A stretch of 64,000 nt of DNA from Desulfacinum infernum DSM 9756 (GTDB lineage Bacteria > Desulfobacterota > Syntrophobacteria > Syntrophobacterales > DSM-9756), in contig NZ_FQVB01000022.1 in assembly GCF_900129305.1 (NCBI RefSeq), positions 1 through 64,000 of the forward strand, in the 5' to 3' direction. Positions 53,977 through 63,853 of this stretch are shown here, in pieces. How positions within the stretch are numbered: the first letter of the stretch is position 1; each line of letters opens with the position of its first letter. The position numbers and the translations under genes were made by a program. The notes beneath the pieces were generated by a model. That model was not told the DNA's origin. It worked only from the letters and a program-made list of their open reading frames with translations, and ran no database searches.

Positions 53977-56900
53977 ATGAAGAGACTTTTTAAGCTTGCC
54001 GTTCTCTCGGCATGTGCGCTCTTGCTGCTTCTGGCGGCGCTTTGGGGGGGACTCCAGCTTCCGGCGACCAAGCGGTTCGCCGCCAAGGTCTTGTCCCAAG
54101 AACTTTCCGGCCCCGGGCAGGTGATGGAACTGGAAGGCCTATCCGGATGGATTCCCTTTTCCCTGGGCGTGGAACGTCTTCGGGTGGGGGATGCCGGCGG
54201 GACGTGGCTTGAACTGAACGACGCTCAACTGGACTGGAACCCCTGGGCGCTCCTCGGCGGACGCCTTCAGGTGAGGACGTTGGGAGCGCGCCGTCTTCGC
54301 CTCCTGCGCCTTCCAGCTCCAGCCGAACCTTCTCCCTCCCCGAAAGACGCCGAACCCTGGGGGCCTCCGAAAAGGTTCTTCCCCATCACCGTGGAACGCC
54401 TCTTTCTGGATCACCTCTTCCTGGACGCTCCTGTGGCGGGGGAACCTTTGATGGCGTCCGTTCAGGGCACCGTGAGCTCCCGCCTGGAGGAGGGGGCACT
54501 GGAGGCGGCCTTGAACGTGACCGGCCTGGAAAACGCCGCCGGGACGCGCCTGTCCCTCCTCGCCCTTGTCAAGCCGGGGATCCCTCATCTTTCCATACGT
54601 CTCGATCTTTCCGAATCGCCCGCGGGGTGGGTGGGCCGGCGTGCGGGAATTGCAGGTGACGGGGAGGTGTTCGCGCAGGTGGAGGCGGGAGGCGATCTTT
54701 CCCGGTGGGAGGGAACGATGGCCTTCCGGGCCGCGGCGCTGGGCAGGGCCCATCTCTCCTTCGGTCTGGATCTTCCCCGCACCGGAGTTCCCCTCGAGAT
54801 TTCCCTCCAAGGTACCGCGGAACCCTCCCGGACCCTCCTTCCGGAACCCTGGATCCCCCTCCTGGCTCATCCGACGGATCTTTCCGTTCTTGCCAAAAGA
54901 TGGGAGGACGGCACTCTGGATGTGGCCTCCCTCCACCTCGCCTCGCCCGCACTGGATCTTTCCGTTTCCGGCCGCCTGCGGCCGGATTCCATGCATGTGG
55001 AGGAGGTGTCCTACCGGCTGGGGGTTTCCGACCTGGGGGTTCTTTCCTCCCTGGCGGGCCTTCCGATTTCGGGGAAGGCGGCGGCGGACGGGACCCTGAG
55101 GGGGAACGCGAAGGATCTGGAGGGCCGGACGGTGCTCACCCTTGAGGATCTTTCGCTTCCCGAATTTTCGGGCCAGGCCGTCCGCCTTCAGGCCTGCTGG
55201 GCCGTGGGCCTGGGCGGCAAAGGCCCCTACCCGGCCTCGTCCGTGGAGCTGGAAGGCGAGGCCCACCGGCTGGTTCTAAAGCACGGAGATCCCACGGCCG
55301 TTCCCAATCTCCAGCTCGTCGCCCGCGGGCGCCTGGCCCCGGAAGGGGAACTGGTTCTGGAAGTCGGACATGTGCAGATCCAGGAGATGGGCGACATGAA
55401 ACTTTCCGGGACCGCGGACCTTGGAAAGCGGATCTTGCAAGGGGGCTTCCATCTGGATCTTCCTTCCCTGGCCCGGTTTTCCTCCCTCGCACCCCAGCGT
55501 CTGGAGGGGCGCCTGGAGGCGTCCGGCACCGTGGAAGGCTCCTGGAACGGTTTCCACCTCAAGGCCGTGTTGGAAGCAAGCGACCTGGCCTACGGGGACA
55601 TCCGCTGGAAGCGGGCCCGGGTGGACCTGGACGCAGCGGATCTACCCGGGTCCCCCCGGGGACAAATGACCGTGAAGGCCGACCACGTCCATGGGCCACT
55701 CTGGGCGGAAACTCGTTTTGCCGTAATCGACCGCACCGTGGATCTTTCCTACCTGGACGTCCGGTACCGGGACGCGGTTCTTCGAGGACAGGTCAAGGGG
55801 GAGCCGGCCGCCCTTTCCTTTACGGGAACCTTGGATCTTTCCGTGCCCCGGCTGGAGCAACTGGGGGATGTTGTGGGTAAGAACCTGCACGGAAGCGTCC
55901 AGGCCCGCCTGGATCTGGCCAAGGACGGTGACCGGTCCCGGGCGAAAGGGAATCTGACGGCAACGTCCATTCGCTTCGAAGACGCGTCGCTGGATTCGCT
56001 CCGATGCGATCTGGACGTGGCCCGGCTGGGGCCGAATCCCCAGGCAACGGTGCGTTTGGCGGGAAGCGGCCTGCGCCTTCCTTCGCTTTTCTTGGATAAG
56101 GTCCAGGCGCAGGTCGAGGGCGACGGGCGGCGGCTGGCCTATTCCGCGGAATGGCAGGGGAAGGCCGCGGCGTCTTTCCGGGCGGACGCCAGGGGCTTTC
56201 TGGAACGGGATCCCGACCGCATGGATCTTGTTCTTGAGCGGCTTTCCGGCCGCTTGGCGGACATGCCCTTTTCCCTTGAGCGGAAGGCCGTTCTGAGCCC
56301 TCGCCAAAAGGGCTTGGAGCTTTCGGGGTTGGCCCTGAGGTTGGGCGAAGGCTCGGTTCGGGCCGACGGACTGTGGGAACCGGGGGCGTCTCGGGGAACG
56401 CTGGCCTTGAAGGATGTGGATCTGGGCCTGGTCCGACTGCTGGGGGGCCCGGCAGTGGAGGGACGGGTCAGCGGACAGGCCCGACTCACCGAAGGGGCTT
56501 CCGGTCCTCAGGTGGAGGCGGCCCTGAATGTCGAAGGCATCCGGGCGCCGTCGTGGGATCCCCATTCGGCTCCTGAAGCATCGGTGCGTGCGAATCTTTT
56601 TTTGGACGCCCGATCCCTGGGACTCAGGGGGGATCTGGAAGGTTTTGCAAAGGATCCCAGCCGTCTGGAGGCCTCTTTTCCCGTGCGGTTCCGGCTGGCC
56701 CCCTTCACCTTCCGGATCCGCGGTGACGAGCCGCTACAGGGCTCCGCCGAACTGGTCTGCGATCTGGAACGGGTGGCGCCCCTCCTGGAACTGGACCAGC
56801 AGAGGTTTTCGGGAATGCTCAAGAGTCGCCTGACCCTTTCCGGCTCGTGGCCGGATCCCCAGGTGGACGGAACGATGAATCTGGCTGGAGGCCGATACGA

Positions 56901-58032
56901 AAACGAGGACCTGGGACTCCTCGTTCAGGATGTGGCGCTTTCCGTGACGGCTTCCCAACGGGAGATCCGCATCGTGGACCTATCGGCCCGGGACGGGCTG
57001 GGCGGACGGCTGAAGGGCGCCGGAACCGCCCGGCTGGAGCCTTCCGGGGCGTATCCGTTTTCCTTGAGCTTGACCCTGGAGGAGTTCGCGCCGGTTCACC
57101 GCGACGATGTGTTCGGAAAGGTTTCCGGCCGGGTGGTAGCGTCCGGTTCCCTTCAGGACATGGCGGTGCGGGGGGAACTCACCGTTCAGCCCCTTCAGAT
57201 CATCCTGCCGGAACGGCTTCCTCCGGCCCTGACGGAGATCGAGGTGGAGGAGGTGGGAAAGGGGGTGTCCCCATCGAAGCGGGCCGACGCGGGAGCAGCC
57301 GGCGAAAAGCCTTCGCGGATCCGCCTGGATCTTTCCGTGGACTTTCCACGCCGGATCACGGTTCGCGGTTGGGGGCTGGATTCGGAATGGAAGGGGGCGC
57401 TGAACCTTTCCGGAACGGCCTCCGATCCCCTGATCACGGGGCGATTCGAGACCGTCCGGGGAACCTTGGACTTCTTGAACAAGCGGTTTCGGGTGACCCG
57501 GGGAACCGTCCAGCTCTACGGGTCGGTCCCTCCGGATCCCGTGTTGGACGTGACGGCCGAGGCCCCCTTAAGGGAACTCACCGCCGTTGTGACCATCACA
57601 GGCCCTGCCTCCAGGCCCTCCCTCAAGCTTTCCTCCACGCCCGAGCGGCCCCAGGACGAAGTCCTGGCCCAGATCCTCTTCGGTCGTAGCGCCTCCAAGC
57701 TCACACCCTTCCAGGCCCTTCGCCTGGCCAACACCATCAAGGCCCTGACGGTGGGCGGGAGCAGCGCACCGGGGGTGATGGACCAGGTCCGAAGAACCCT
57801 GGGAGTGGATGCCATCGAGCTCAAAGGAGCCGACGAAGGGCTGGAAAACGCGCGGCTGGGGGTGGGGAAATACATCACGGACACGGTGCGCGTGGAGGTG
57901 GAGCAGGGTCTCGGGGAGACTTCCGGGCGCGTGGGCGTGGAGGTGGAGGTGACTCCCAACATCTCCCTGGAAACGGACGTGGGGGGAGACACCGGTGCCG
58001 GCGTGGGAGTCCAGTGGCGGATCGATTACTGA
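53977..58032 (+). CDS. tamB: TamB-like translocation and assembly protein (AsmA/DUF490)
   Basis: 1351 residues. N-terminal membrane anchor (about 6-26), then a very long repetitive beta-rich body typical of the bridge-like AsmA superfamily, and the conserved DUF490 end (ITGPASRPSLKLSSTPERPQ, EVLAQILFGRSASKLTPFQA, VQWRIDY). Spans the periplasm with TamA and is thought to carry phospholipids. ATG 53977 is used; the in-frame ATG at 53956 is also possible. 150 nt after pagL. Confidence 0.9.
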   Translation: MKRLFKLAVLSACALLLLLAALWGGLQLPATKRFAAKVLSQELSGPGQVMELEGLSGWIPFSLGVERLRVGDAGGTWLELNDAQLDWNPWALLGGRLQVRTLGARRLRLLRLPAPAEPSPSPKDAEPWGPPKRFFPITVERLFLDHLFLDAPVAGEPLMASVQGTVSSRLEEGALEAALNVTGLENAAGTRLSLLALVKPGIPHLSIRLDLSESPAGWVGRRAGIAGDGEVFAQVEAGGDLSRWEGTMAFRAAALGRAHLSFGLDLPRTGVPLEISLQGTAEPSRTLLPEPWIPLLAHPTDLSVLAKRWEDGTLDVASLHLASPALDLSVSGRLRPDSMHVEEVSYRLGVSDLGVLSSLAGLPISGKAAADGTLRGNAKDLEGRTVLTLEDLSLPEFSGQAVRLQACWAVGLGGKGPYPASSVELEGEAHRLVLKHGDPTAVPNLQLVARGRLAPEGELVLEVGHVQIQEMGDMKLSGTADLGKRILQGGFHLDLPSLARFSSLAPQRLEGRLEASGTVEGSWNGFHLKAVLEASDLAYGDIRWKRARVDLDAADLPGSPRGQMTVKADHVHGPLWAETRFAVIDRTVDLSYLDVRYRDAVLRGQVKGEPAALSFTGTLDLSVPRLEQLGDVVGKNLHGSVQARLDLAKDGDRSRAKGNLTATSIRFEDASLDSLRCDLDVARLGPNPQATVRLAGSGLRLPSLFLDKVQAQVEGDGRRLAYSAEWQGKAAASFRADARGFLERDPDRMDLVLERLSGRLADMPFSLERKAVLSPRQKGLELSGLALRLGEGSVRADGLWEPGASRGTLALKDVDLGLVRLLGGPAVEGRVSGQARLTEGASGPQVEAALNVEGIRAPSWDPHSAPEASVRANLFLDARSLGLRGDLEGFAKDPSRLEASFPVRFRLAPFTFRIRGDEPLQGSAELVCDLERVAPLLELDQQRFSGMLKSRLTLSGSWPDPQVDGTMNLAGGRYENEDLGLLVQDVALSVTASQREIRIVDLSARDGLGGRLKGAGTARLEPSGAYPFSLSLTLEEFAPVHRDDVFGKVSGRVVASGSLQDMAVRGELTVQPLQIILPERLPPALTEIEVEEVGKGVSPSKRADAGAAGEKPSRIRLDLSVDFPRRITVRGWGLDSEWKGALNLSGTASDPLITGRFETVRGTLDFLNKRFRVTRGTVQLYGSVPPDPVLDVTAEAPLRELTAVVTITGPASRPSLKLSSTPERPQDEVLAQILFGRSASKLTPFQALRLANTIKALTVGGSSAPGVMDQVRRTLGVDAIELKGADEGLENARLGVGKYITDTVRVEVEQGLGETSGRVGVEVEVTPNISLETDVGGDTGAGVGVQWRIDY

Positions 58033-58083
58033 AAGCGGTAGCCGGAAGCGGCGGCGCGGCGACCGTGGAAAGGATCTCGCGGC

Positions 58084-58269
58084 TCAGGTGTCCCGCCCCG
58101 AATCGTCCTTGCGGGTCCAGGTCCTGCCGCAGGATGGACAACGTCCGCTTTCGCTGTGCCGTCCCACGGAAAAGGTGTGTCCGCAATGGGTGCAGCGGCG
58201 CTTCGCCGCCGTGGGGTTTTTCTTTCGCGGTCTCAGAAGCAGCAAGAGGCTGGAGAGGAATCCTCCCAT
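58084..58269 (-). CDS. Small zinc-ribbon protein
   Basis: 61 residues: a hydrophobic N-terminus (GGFLSSLLLLLRPRKK), then CTHCGHTFSVGRHSESGRCPSCGRTW, two CxxC knuckles 17 residues apart, a rubredoxin-like zinc ribbon. GAGGTACTC precedes ATG 58269 and lies over the end of the Kef gene (8-nt gap), so the two are probably coupled. Role unknown; overlaps nothing on the opposite strand (tamB stops at 58032). Confidence 0.6.
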   Translation of the reverse strand: MGGFLSSLLLLLRPRKKNPTAAKRRCTHCGHTFSVGRHSESGRCPSCGRTWTRKDDSGRDT

Positions 58270-58276
58270 GAGTACC

Positions 58277-60268
58277 TCACGATGTTTGGGTTAGCAGGGC
58301 GTGCGCCCGTCGCAGTTGGTCCGGAGTTCCCAGAACGATGGTGTGATCGCCGGCTTGCAGTGCCAGCTCCGGGCCGGGGTTGGGAAGCAGGGCTCCATCC
58401 CTTCGCACGGCCAGGATCGTGATCCCCATCTTTTTCCGAAGGCCCAGCTCCCCGATGGTCCTTCCCACCACCGGGGCGGAAGGTGAAATCCTGAGGGCCC
58501 GGACTTCCACATCGGGAAGGGCTCCCACGATGTCGCACCAGCTGAGGGTGGGGATGCGGTGAGCACTCAGGGCCTTGTAGCCCTCGGCCCGAATATCGTC
58601 CACCAACCGTTCGATGTCTTCCTTTGGAATCAGGTATTTACTCAAAATCCGGCTGAAGAGCTCTATGGATGTTTCCAGTTCCTCGGGGACCACTTCGTCG
58701 GCGCCCAAACCCACCAGGGAATCCATTTCCGAGATGAAGCGGGTTCGTGCGATGAGGTGGACCGTAGGCGCCGCCGCCTTGACCGCCGCCGTGATCCGAC
58801 GCACGGTGGGCGGGTCCGCCAGGGACACCACCACCACGCGGGCTCTTGCCACCTGGGCGTGCTCCAGGATGCTCGGCTGGGATGCGTCCCCGAAGAAGAT
58901 GGTCTCCCCCTTTCTCTTTTCCTGTTGCACGGTGGTGGGGTTCATTTCGATGATGCAGTAGGGAATGTCCCCCATGCGGGCGGCGCGCGCCAGGGTCCGG
59001 CCCACGGGTCCGTAGCCCACGATGACCAGATGGTTGGCAAGTCGGGGGGCTTTTTCCTGGGAGTTCCCGGCGACCGTGGCGAACATTCCCTCGCGGATCC
59101 TTCGGGGCCAGGGGAGCTTTTCCGCCCTGTCGGCCCAGCCCGGCGCCATGGCGATCAACAGGGGAGCCGCGAGCATGGTGAGGGTGGAAACGGAAAGAAA
59201 GAGGGTCGCCTGCTCACCCGCCAGAAGTCCGTTGGAGATGCATACCTTGCAGAGAACGAAGGAAAACTCCCCAATCTGGGCCAGCACCAGGCCGCACATG
59301 AGGGCCGCGCGGATCGGGTAGCCCAGCAGGATCACCACCAGGGCGCAGATCATCGCCTTGAGGGCGATGGAGCCGAGAGTCAGGGCCGTCACGGCCGCCA
59401 GGTTGTGGGCAATGTAGGACACATCGAGAATCATCCCGATGGAAATGAAAAAGAGGCTCGTAAAAAGATCCTTGAAGGGAAGCATGTTGGCCAGCGTCTG
59501 ATGGCTGTACTCGGTCTCCGATAGAATGAGCCCGGCCAGGAAGGCTCCCAGCGACAGGGAAAGGCCGGCGGAAGAGGTGATCCAGGCCACGCCGAAGCAG
59601 ATCAAGACAGAGGTGAGCAGGAAGATCTCCCGGCTCCGGGTGGTCGCCACCCGGTCGAGGATCCGGGGAAGGATCCACCTCTGACCGGCGAAGACCAGCG
59701 CCAGGATGCCCAGGGATTTGACCAGAAGGAGGCCTCCCGCCTGGACGGCGTCGGCCTCTCGGCCCGCCAGCAGCGGAATGAAGAGCATCATGGGGACCAC
59801 GGCCACGTCCTGGAAAAGGAGGATGCCCAAGCTCATCTGGCCGTGGACCCCTTCCAGTTCCATGCGGTCCTGAAGAACCTTCAACACGATGGCGGTGCTG
59901 CTGAGGGCCAGAAGAAAGCCCAGGGCCAAGGCCGTTTTTCCGTCGGGGACCAGGCGGGCGGAGATGCCCCAGACCGCCGCAATGGTCAAGGCCACCTGGA
60001 GACCGCCTCCCAGGAAGACGATGCGCTTGATTCGAAGGAGCTCGGAAAGGGAGAACTCCAGCCCGATGGAAAAGAGCAGCAGCACCACCCCCAGCTCGGC
60101 CAGGAACTCCACGTCCTCCCCGGAGTGGACCAGGCCCAGCCCGTGGGGGCCGGCCAGCGTTCCCGTGAGGATGAAACCCACCACGCTGGGAAGCTTCAAC
60201 CGGTGGCAGATCAGACTGACCGCCACCGCCAGGGCGAAGACGATCAAAAGATCGTTCAGAACGTGCAT
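58277..60268 (-). CDS. Kef-type K+/H+ antiporter with RCK domains
   Basis: 663 residues from ATG 60268. Twelve to thirteen membrane helices of the CPA2 family (LPSVVGFILTGTLAGPHGLG, FSIGLEFSLSEL, SSTAIVLKVLQD, FQDVAVVP) to about 385, a TrkA-N Rossmann domain from about 411 (VIVGYGPVGRTLARAA) and a TrkA-C domain at about 575-655. Exchanges K+ (or Na+) for H+ under ligand control. Promoter at 60320-60348. Confidence 0.9.
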   Translation of the reverse strand: MHVLNDLLIVFALAVAVSLICHRLKLPSVVGFILTGTLAGPHGLGLVHSGEDVEFLAELGVVLLLFSIGLEFSLSELLRIKRIVFLGGGLQVALTIAAVWGISARLVPDGKTALALGFLLALSSTAIVLKVLQDRMELEGVHGQMSLGILLFQDVAVVPMMLFIPLLAGREADAVQAGGLLLVKSLGILALVFAGQRWILPRILDRVATTRSREIFLLTSVLICFGVAWITSSAGLSLSLGAFLAGLILSETEYSHQTLANMLPFKDLFTSLFFISIGMILDVSYIAHNLAAVTALTLGSIALKAMICALVVILLGYPIRAALMCGLVLAQIGEFSFVLCKVCISNGLLAGEQATLFLSVSTLTMLAAPLLIAMAPGWADRAEKLPWPRRIREGMFATVAGNSQEKAPRLANHLVIVGYGPVGRTLARAARMGDIPYCIIEMNPTTVQQEKRKGETIFFGDASQPSILEHAQVARARVVVVSLADPPTVRRITAAVKAAAPTVHLIARTRFISEMDSLVGLGADEVVPEELETSIELFSRILSKYLIPKEDIERLVDDIRAEGYKALSAHRIPTLSWCDIVGALPDVEVRALRISPSAPVVGRTIGELGLRKKMGITILAVRRDGALLPNPGPELALQAGDHTIVLGTPDQLRRAHALLTQTS

Positions 60269-60319
60269 CCCGGACTCCCGCGATTCGGATCGGTTCAAGG
60301 GTTGGCAAGAGACCCGTTC

Positions 60320-60348
60320 ATGAGATCAATTTCGTCCGCGGGTGTCAA
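60320..60348 (-). promoter_or_regulatory. Candidate promoter of the Kef-type antiporter gene
   Basis: Perfect TTGACA (60348-60343), 17-bp spacer, TCTCAT (60325-60320). Confidence 0.45.
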
Positions 60349-60456
60349 ACCCAATCGGAGCCCTTCTAAGGCGCCGGGCGAGTGTGTTATGAGAAGAGTC
60401 ATCGCAACGGACCTTCCTGGACGGGCACCCATCTTTTCCCACCAAAGGAGCGCACG

Positions 60457-62133
60457 ATGACGGACTGCACCCTTGTGATTGCCGGAAGCGCCGGTGAAGG
60501 CATCCAGACCATCGGGAACGTACTGGCCGATGCCTTGTCCGCCCACGGCTATGCCGTCTTCACCTGGCAGGAATACGAATCCCGCGTCCGCGGCGGGCAG
60601 AACACCTACACCATCCGGGTTCGGGAGGACCCGTGCAACGCGCCCACCTGGGAAGCGGACATCCTCCTGTGCCTCAACAAGGGCGCCTACGAAAAGTCCT
60701 CCGGGAGGCTGAAGGACGGCGGCATCCTGCTGGCGGAGGAGCCCTACGGGGACGGAACCCTCGTGGTTCCGTTCAAGGCCATGGCCAAGGAAAAACTGGG
60801 GCGCGTCATCTACGCCAACACCATCGCCGTGGGCGCCCTGGCGGGGGTTCTCGGGATGGAGCGGGACGCTTTGGAAGATGTGCTGGGCCGGGAGTTCGCC
60901 GCCAAGGGCCCGGAAGTGCTGAAGGCCAACCTGGAGGCGGCCCGGCTGGGCTACGACGCGGCCGATGCCGCCTGCCGGGACGTGTGCCCGTGGTCCTTTC
61001 CCAAGAGGGCGGGTTCCTACTACCTGGTGGCGGGAAATGAAGCCCTTCCCATGGGCGCGGTGCGGGCCGGCTGCCGGTTCATCGCCGCCTATCCCATGAC
61101 CCCTTCCACCGGAGTGATCACCTTTCTGGCCAAGCGGTCGGAAGAGCTGGGCATCTTTTGCGAGCAGGCGGAAGACGAAATCGCCGCCGTCAACATGGCG
61201 CTGGGGGCGAGCTTCGCTGGCGCGCGGGCCATGACCACCACCTCCGGCGGAGGATTCGCGCTCATGGTGGAAGGCATCAGCCTGTCGGGCATGACGGAGG
61301 TGCCGGTGGTGATCGTGCTGGCCCAGAGGCCCGGGCCGGCCACGGGCCTTCCCACCCGGACCGCCCAGGGGGATCTGCTCTTCGCCGTCCACGCCGGCCA
61401 CGGGGAATTTCCCAAGGCGGTGCTGGCTCCGGCGGATCCCAAGGACGCCTTCCACAAGATGGTTCGAGCCTTCAACCTGGCCGACCGGTTCCAGATCCCG
61501 GTGATCGTGATGAGCGATCAGTTCCTGGCCGATTCCCGGTTCAGCATCGAGGATTTTGAGATCGACCGGAGCGGGCCGGAATCCTTCCTGGCCGATCCGG
61601 CGGACTTCGAGATCTACAAGCGATACGCCGTCACGGAAGACGGCGTATCGCCGCGCCTCGTCCCCGGAGAGAGCCGCCACCTGGTGGCCGCCGACAGCGA
61701 CGAGCACGACGAATGGGGCCACATCACGGAGGACCTGGCCGAAACGGTTCCCGCCATGGTGGAAAAAAGGCTTCGAAAGGCGGAACATCTGCGCCGGGCC
61801 ATGGAGCCCCCGGAAGCCTACCGGGTGGATGACGCCCGGGAGATCTTCTGTTCCTGGGGATCGTCCCGGGGTGCGGTGCGGGAGGCCGTGGACCTGCTCC
61901 GGGAAGAAGGCGCGCCGGTGGGCATGCTCCACTGGACCGAACTCTGGCCTCTCGCCGCCGTGACCTTCCCGGAGGGAGCCCGGCTCTGGACGGTGGAAAA
62001 CAACGCCACGGCCCAGCTGGCTTCCCTCCTTCGCATGGGCCTGGGAGTCACCATCGACCGATGGATCCTTCGAAGCGACGGGCTGCCCCTCACCGCCCGA
62101 TTCATCAGGAGGGCCTACCATGAACGTGCCTGA
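60457..62133 (+). CDS. korA: 2-oxoacid:ferredoxin oxidoreductase, fused gamma-alpha subunit
   Basis: 558 residues from ATG 60457 (AAAGGAGCGCACG). Gamma domain 1-185 (AGSAGEGIQTIGNVLADAL) joined to the alpha domain (AYPMTPSTGVITFLA, ARAMTTTSGGGFALMVEG, RPGPATGLPTRTAQGDL). The family oxidises 2-oxoglutarate or another 2-oxoacid to acyl-CoA and reduces ferredoxin; the substrate is not certain. Stop overlaps the korB start by 14 nt. No ferredoxin-type delta gene accompanies it. Confidence 0.9.
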   Translation: MTDCTLVIAGSAGEGIQTIGNVLADALSAHGYAVFTWQEYESRVRGGQNTYTIRVREDPCNAPTWEADILLCLNKGAYEKSSGRLKDGGILLAEEPYGDGTLVVPFKAMAKEKLGRVIYANTIAVGALAGVLGMERDALEDVLGREFAAKGPEVLKANLEAARLGYDAADAACRDVCPWSFPKRAGSYYLVAGNEALPMGAVRAGCRFIAAYPMTPSTGVITFLAKRSEELGIFCEQAEDEIAAVNMALGASFAGARAMTTTSGGGFALMVEGISLSGMTEVPVVIVLAQRPGPATGLPTRTAQGDLLFAVHAGHGEFPKAVLAPADPKDAFHKMVRAFNLADRFQIPVIVMSDQFLADSRFSIEDFEIDRSGPESFLADPADFEIYKRYAVTEDGVSPRLVPGESRHLVAADSDEHDEWGHITEDLAETVPAMVEKRLRKAEHLRRAMEPPEAYRVDDAREIFCSWGSSRGAVREAVDLLREEGAPVGMLHWTELWPLAAVTFPEGARLWTVENNATAQLASLLRMGLGVTIDRWILRSDGLPLTARFIRRAYHERA

Positions 62134-62989
62134 TCCCTTCAAGAACGACGTGGAAATCCAGTGGTGTCCGGGTTGTCCCAACTTCGGGATCCTGACGGCC
62201 CTGAAAGGGGCTTTCCGGGACCTTCGGTTGGAACCCCACCAGGTGTGTCTGGTTTCCGGTATCGGCCAGGCGGCCAAGCTCCCCCACTACCTGCGATGCA
62301 ACTTTTTCAACGGCCTTCACGGCCGCGCCCTTCCCGTGGCCCTGGGAATCCATGCGGCCAACCCCGCCCTCACCACGGTGGTGACCACCGGAGAAGGCGA
62401 CTGCTACGGCGAGGGAGGAAACCACCTGCTGCACGCCTTGCGCCGCAACCCCGACATCACCGTGGTGGTGCACAACAACGAGATCTACGCCCTCACCAAG
62501 GGCCAGGGATCCCCCACGACGCCGGTGGGGGAAGTCCGGAGCCTCCAGGTGCACGGGGTGGAGGCGGCGCCGCTCAACATGCCGGCCGTGGCCGTGCTCC
62601 ACGACGCTGCCTTCGTGGCCAGGGGATTTGCGGGGGATCCCGATCACCTGAAGGATCTGCTGGCGGAAGCGGTGCGCTGCCCCGGCCTTTCCCTGGTGGA
62701 GGTGATCCAGCCGTGCATCACGTGGGTCCGCCGGCCGGTGAGCTGGTACAAGGAGCGGTTGTGGCCCGTGCCTCCCGGATACGATCCCGGGGACAAGGAC
62801 GCTGCCCTGCGCGTGCTCGCCGGCGATGACGGGCGGTTCGTCACGGGCATCCTCTACCGCGGGCCCAAACGGCCCCTGTTCGGCGAGCGATTTCGCCGCG
62901 AAACGGGAGACGAGCCTTTGGTCCGCCGGGGATTTCCGCCGAAGAGCTCGATTTCGGCTCTGCTCGACAATTTCCGCATGGGCGAGTAA
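62120..62989 (+). CDS. korB: 2-oxoacid:ferredoxin oxidoreductase, beta (TPP-binding) subunit
   Basis: 289 residues. WCPGCPNFGILTAL gives two of the cluster cysteines, TTGEGDCYGEGGNHLLHALR is the TPP-Mg site (GDG-type, here GEGD) and QPCITWVRRPVSWYKERL has the third conserved Cys region. The aspartate-Gly order of the TPP motif (TGEGD) should be compared with relatives. Translationally coupled to korA; together a complete two-chain enzyme. Confidence 0.9.
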   Translation: MNVPDPFKNDVEIQWCPGCPNFGILTALKGAFRDLRLEPHQVCLVSGIGQAAKLPHYLRCNFFNGLHGRALPVALGIHAANPALTTVVTTGEGDCYGEGGNHLLHALRRNPDITVVVHNNEIYALTKGQGSPTTPVGEVRSLQVHGVEAAPLNMPAVAVLHDAAFVARGFAGDPDHLKDLLAEAVRCPGLSLVEVIQPCITWVRRPVSWYKERLWPVPPGYDPGDKDAALRVLAGDDGRFVTGILYRGPKRPLFGERFRRETGDEPLVRRGFPPKSSISALLDNFRMGE

Positions 62990-63050
62990 AAAAGGGCGAT
63001 GTGCTGGATTGTGGTGGTTTCTTTCAACCCCGGAAAGAGGAGGAAGACGC

Positions 63051-63473
63051 ATGAAGCGGATCTTGTGTGTGCTGATGGCGGTGGGCATGGTGACGGCGCT
63101 GGGCTGCGCCAAGAAGGGTCCGGAAGAGGCGGCCAAGAACTTCCTGGAGAAGCAGATCGTGGCCAAGCACAAGGGCATCACCATGGACGCCTCCAAGTTG
63201 TCCTACAAGGTGGTGGAACAGGGCGAAGACACGGCGGTGGTGGCGGTGACGGGAACCATCGAGGTGGACGCCCAAATCCCTCTGGTCAAGAAGGGCGGTT
63301 CCTGGGTCGTGGGCCAGAAGGAGGCGGCACAGGAAAAGGCGGGCGCGGCCCCGGCCCACATGAAGGCGTCCGAAGCCAAGGCTCCGGCGAAGCATGAACC
63401 CGCCAAAGCCGAACACGCTCCCAAGAAGGAAGTGCCCAAGGCCGAAAGCGGCCATCACGGCGAGCATTCCTAA
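63051..63473 (+). CDS. Periplasmic lipoprotein of unknown function
   Basis: 140 residues from ATG 63051 (GGAGGAAGACGC). Signal peptide with lipobox TALGC (Cys19). The first part resembles small DUF4878-like lipoproteins (EEAAKNFLEKQIVAKHKGI, then VVAVTGTIEVDAQI); the last 50 residues are a low-complexity Ala/Lys/Pro/His tail ending HHGEHS that may bind metal (inference). 61 nt after korB. Confidence 0.75.
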   Translation: MKRILCVLMAVGMVTALGCAKKGPEEAAKNFLEKQIVAKHKGITMDASKLSYKVVEQGEDTAVVAVTGTIEVDAQIPLVKKGGSWVVGQKEAAQEKAGAAPAHMKASEAKAPAKHEPAKAEHAPKKEVPKAESGHHGEHS

Positions 63474-63524
63474 AACCTGTCCGACAAAGACTCTCCGACT
63501 CACAAGGCCGGTGAATTTCCGTTT

Positions 63525-63737
63525 TCTTCGTAGCCGCCGGGCTTCAGCCCCGCGGGAAGCCGGCGCTCTTTTCGCGCAATGGCCGGTGAGGTGGGAGCTG
63601 CCGGGCAGGACCGCCTCGCGAACCTTCCTGCACGGCACGATCCTTTCTCAACGCACGGCGCGCCGTGGGGGCGAAGCACGATTCGCCCCGCCGAAGCGTA
63701 TCCAACTCTTGCGTAGGGGCGGGGTTTATCCCCGCCC
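63525..63737. repeat. Cluster of dispersed hairpin repeats
   Basis: CTTCGTAGCCGCCGGGCTTC then AGCCCCGCGG (about 63527-63556), GGGGCGAA-GCACGA-TTCGCCCC (63668-63689), and GGGCGGGG-TTTAT-CCCCGCCC (63717-63737), the latter preceded by GTA as a single BIME-like unit. They occupy the 380-bp gap 63474-63853, where no gene is seen. Confidence 0.65.
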
Positions 63738-63853
63738 GCTGATCGCGCGATGTTGGAAAATTGAATCCGCCCGGGTTTCCCGAAATCCACTCGTGGGGGA
63801 GGCCCTTGCGCCCGCCCGAACACGGGCCGACATGGGATGAGAGACTGACCGCC

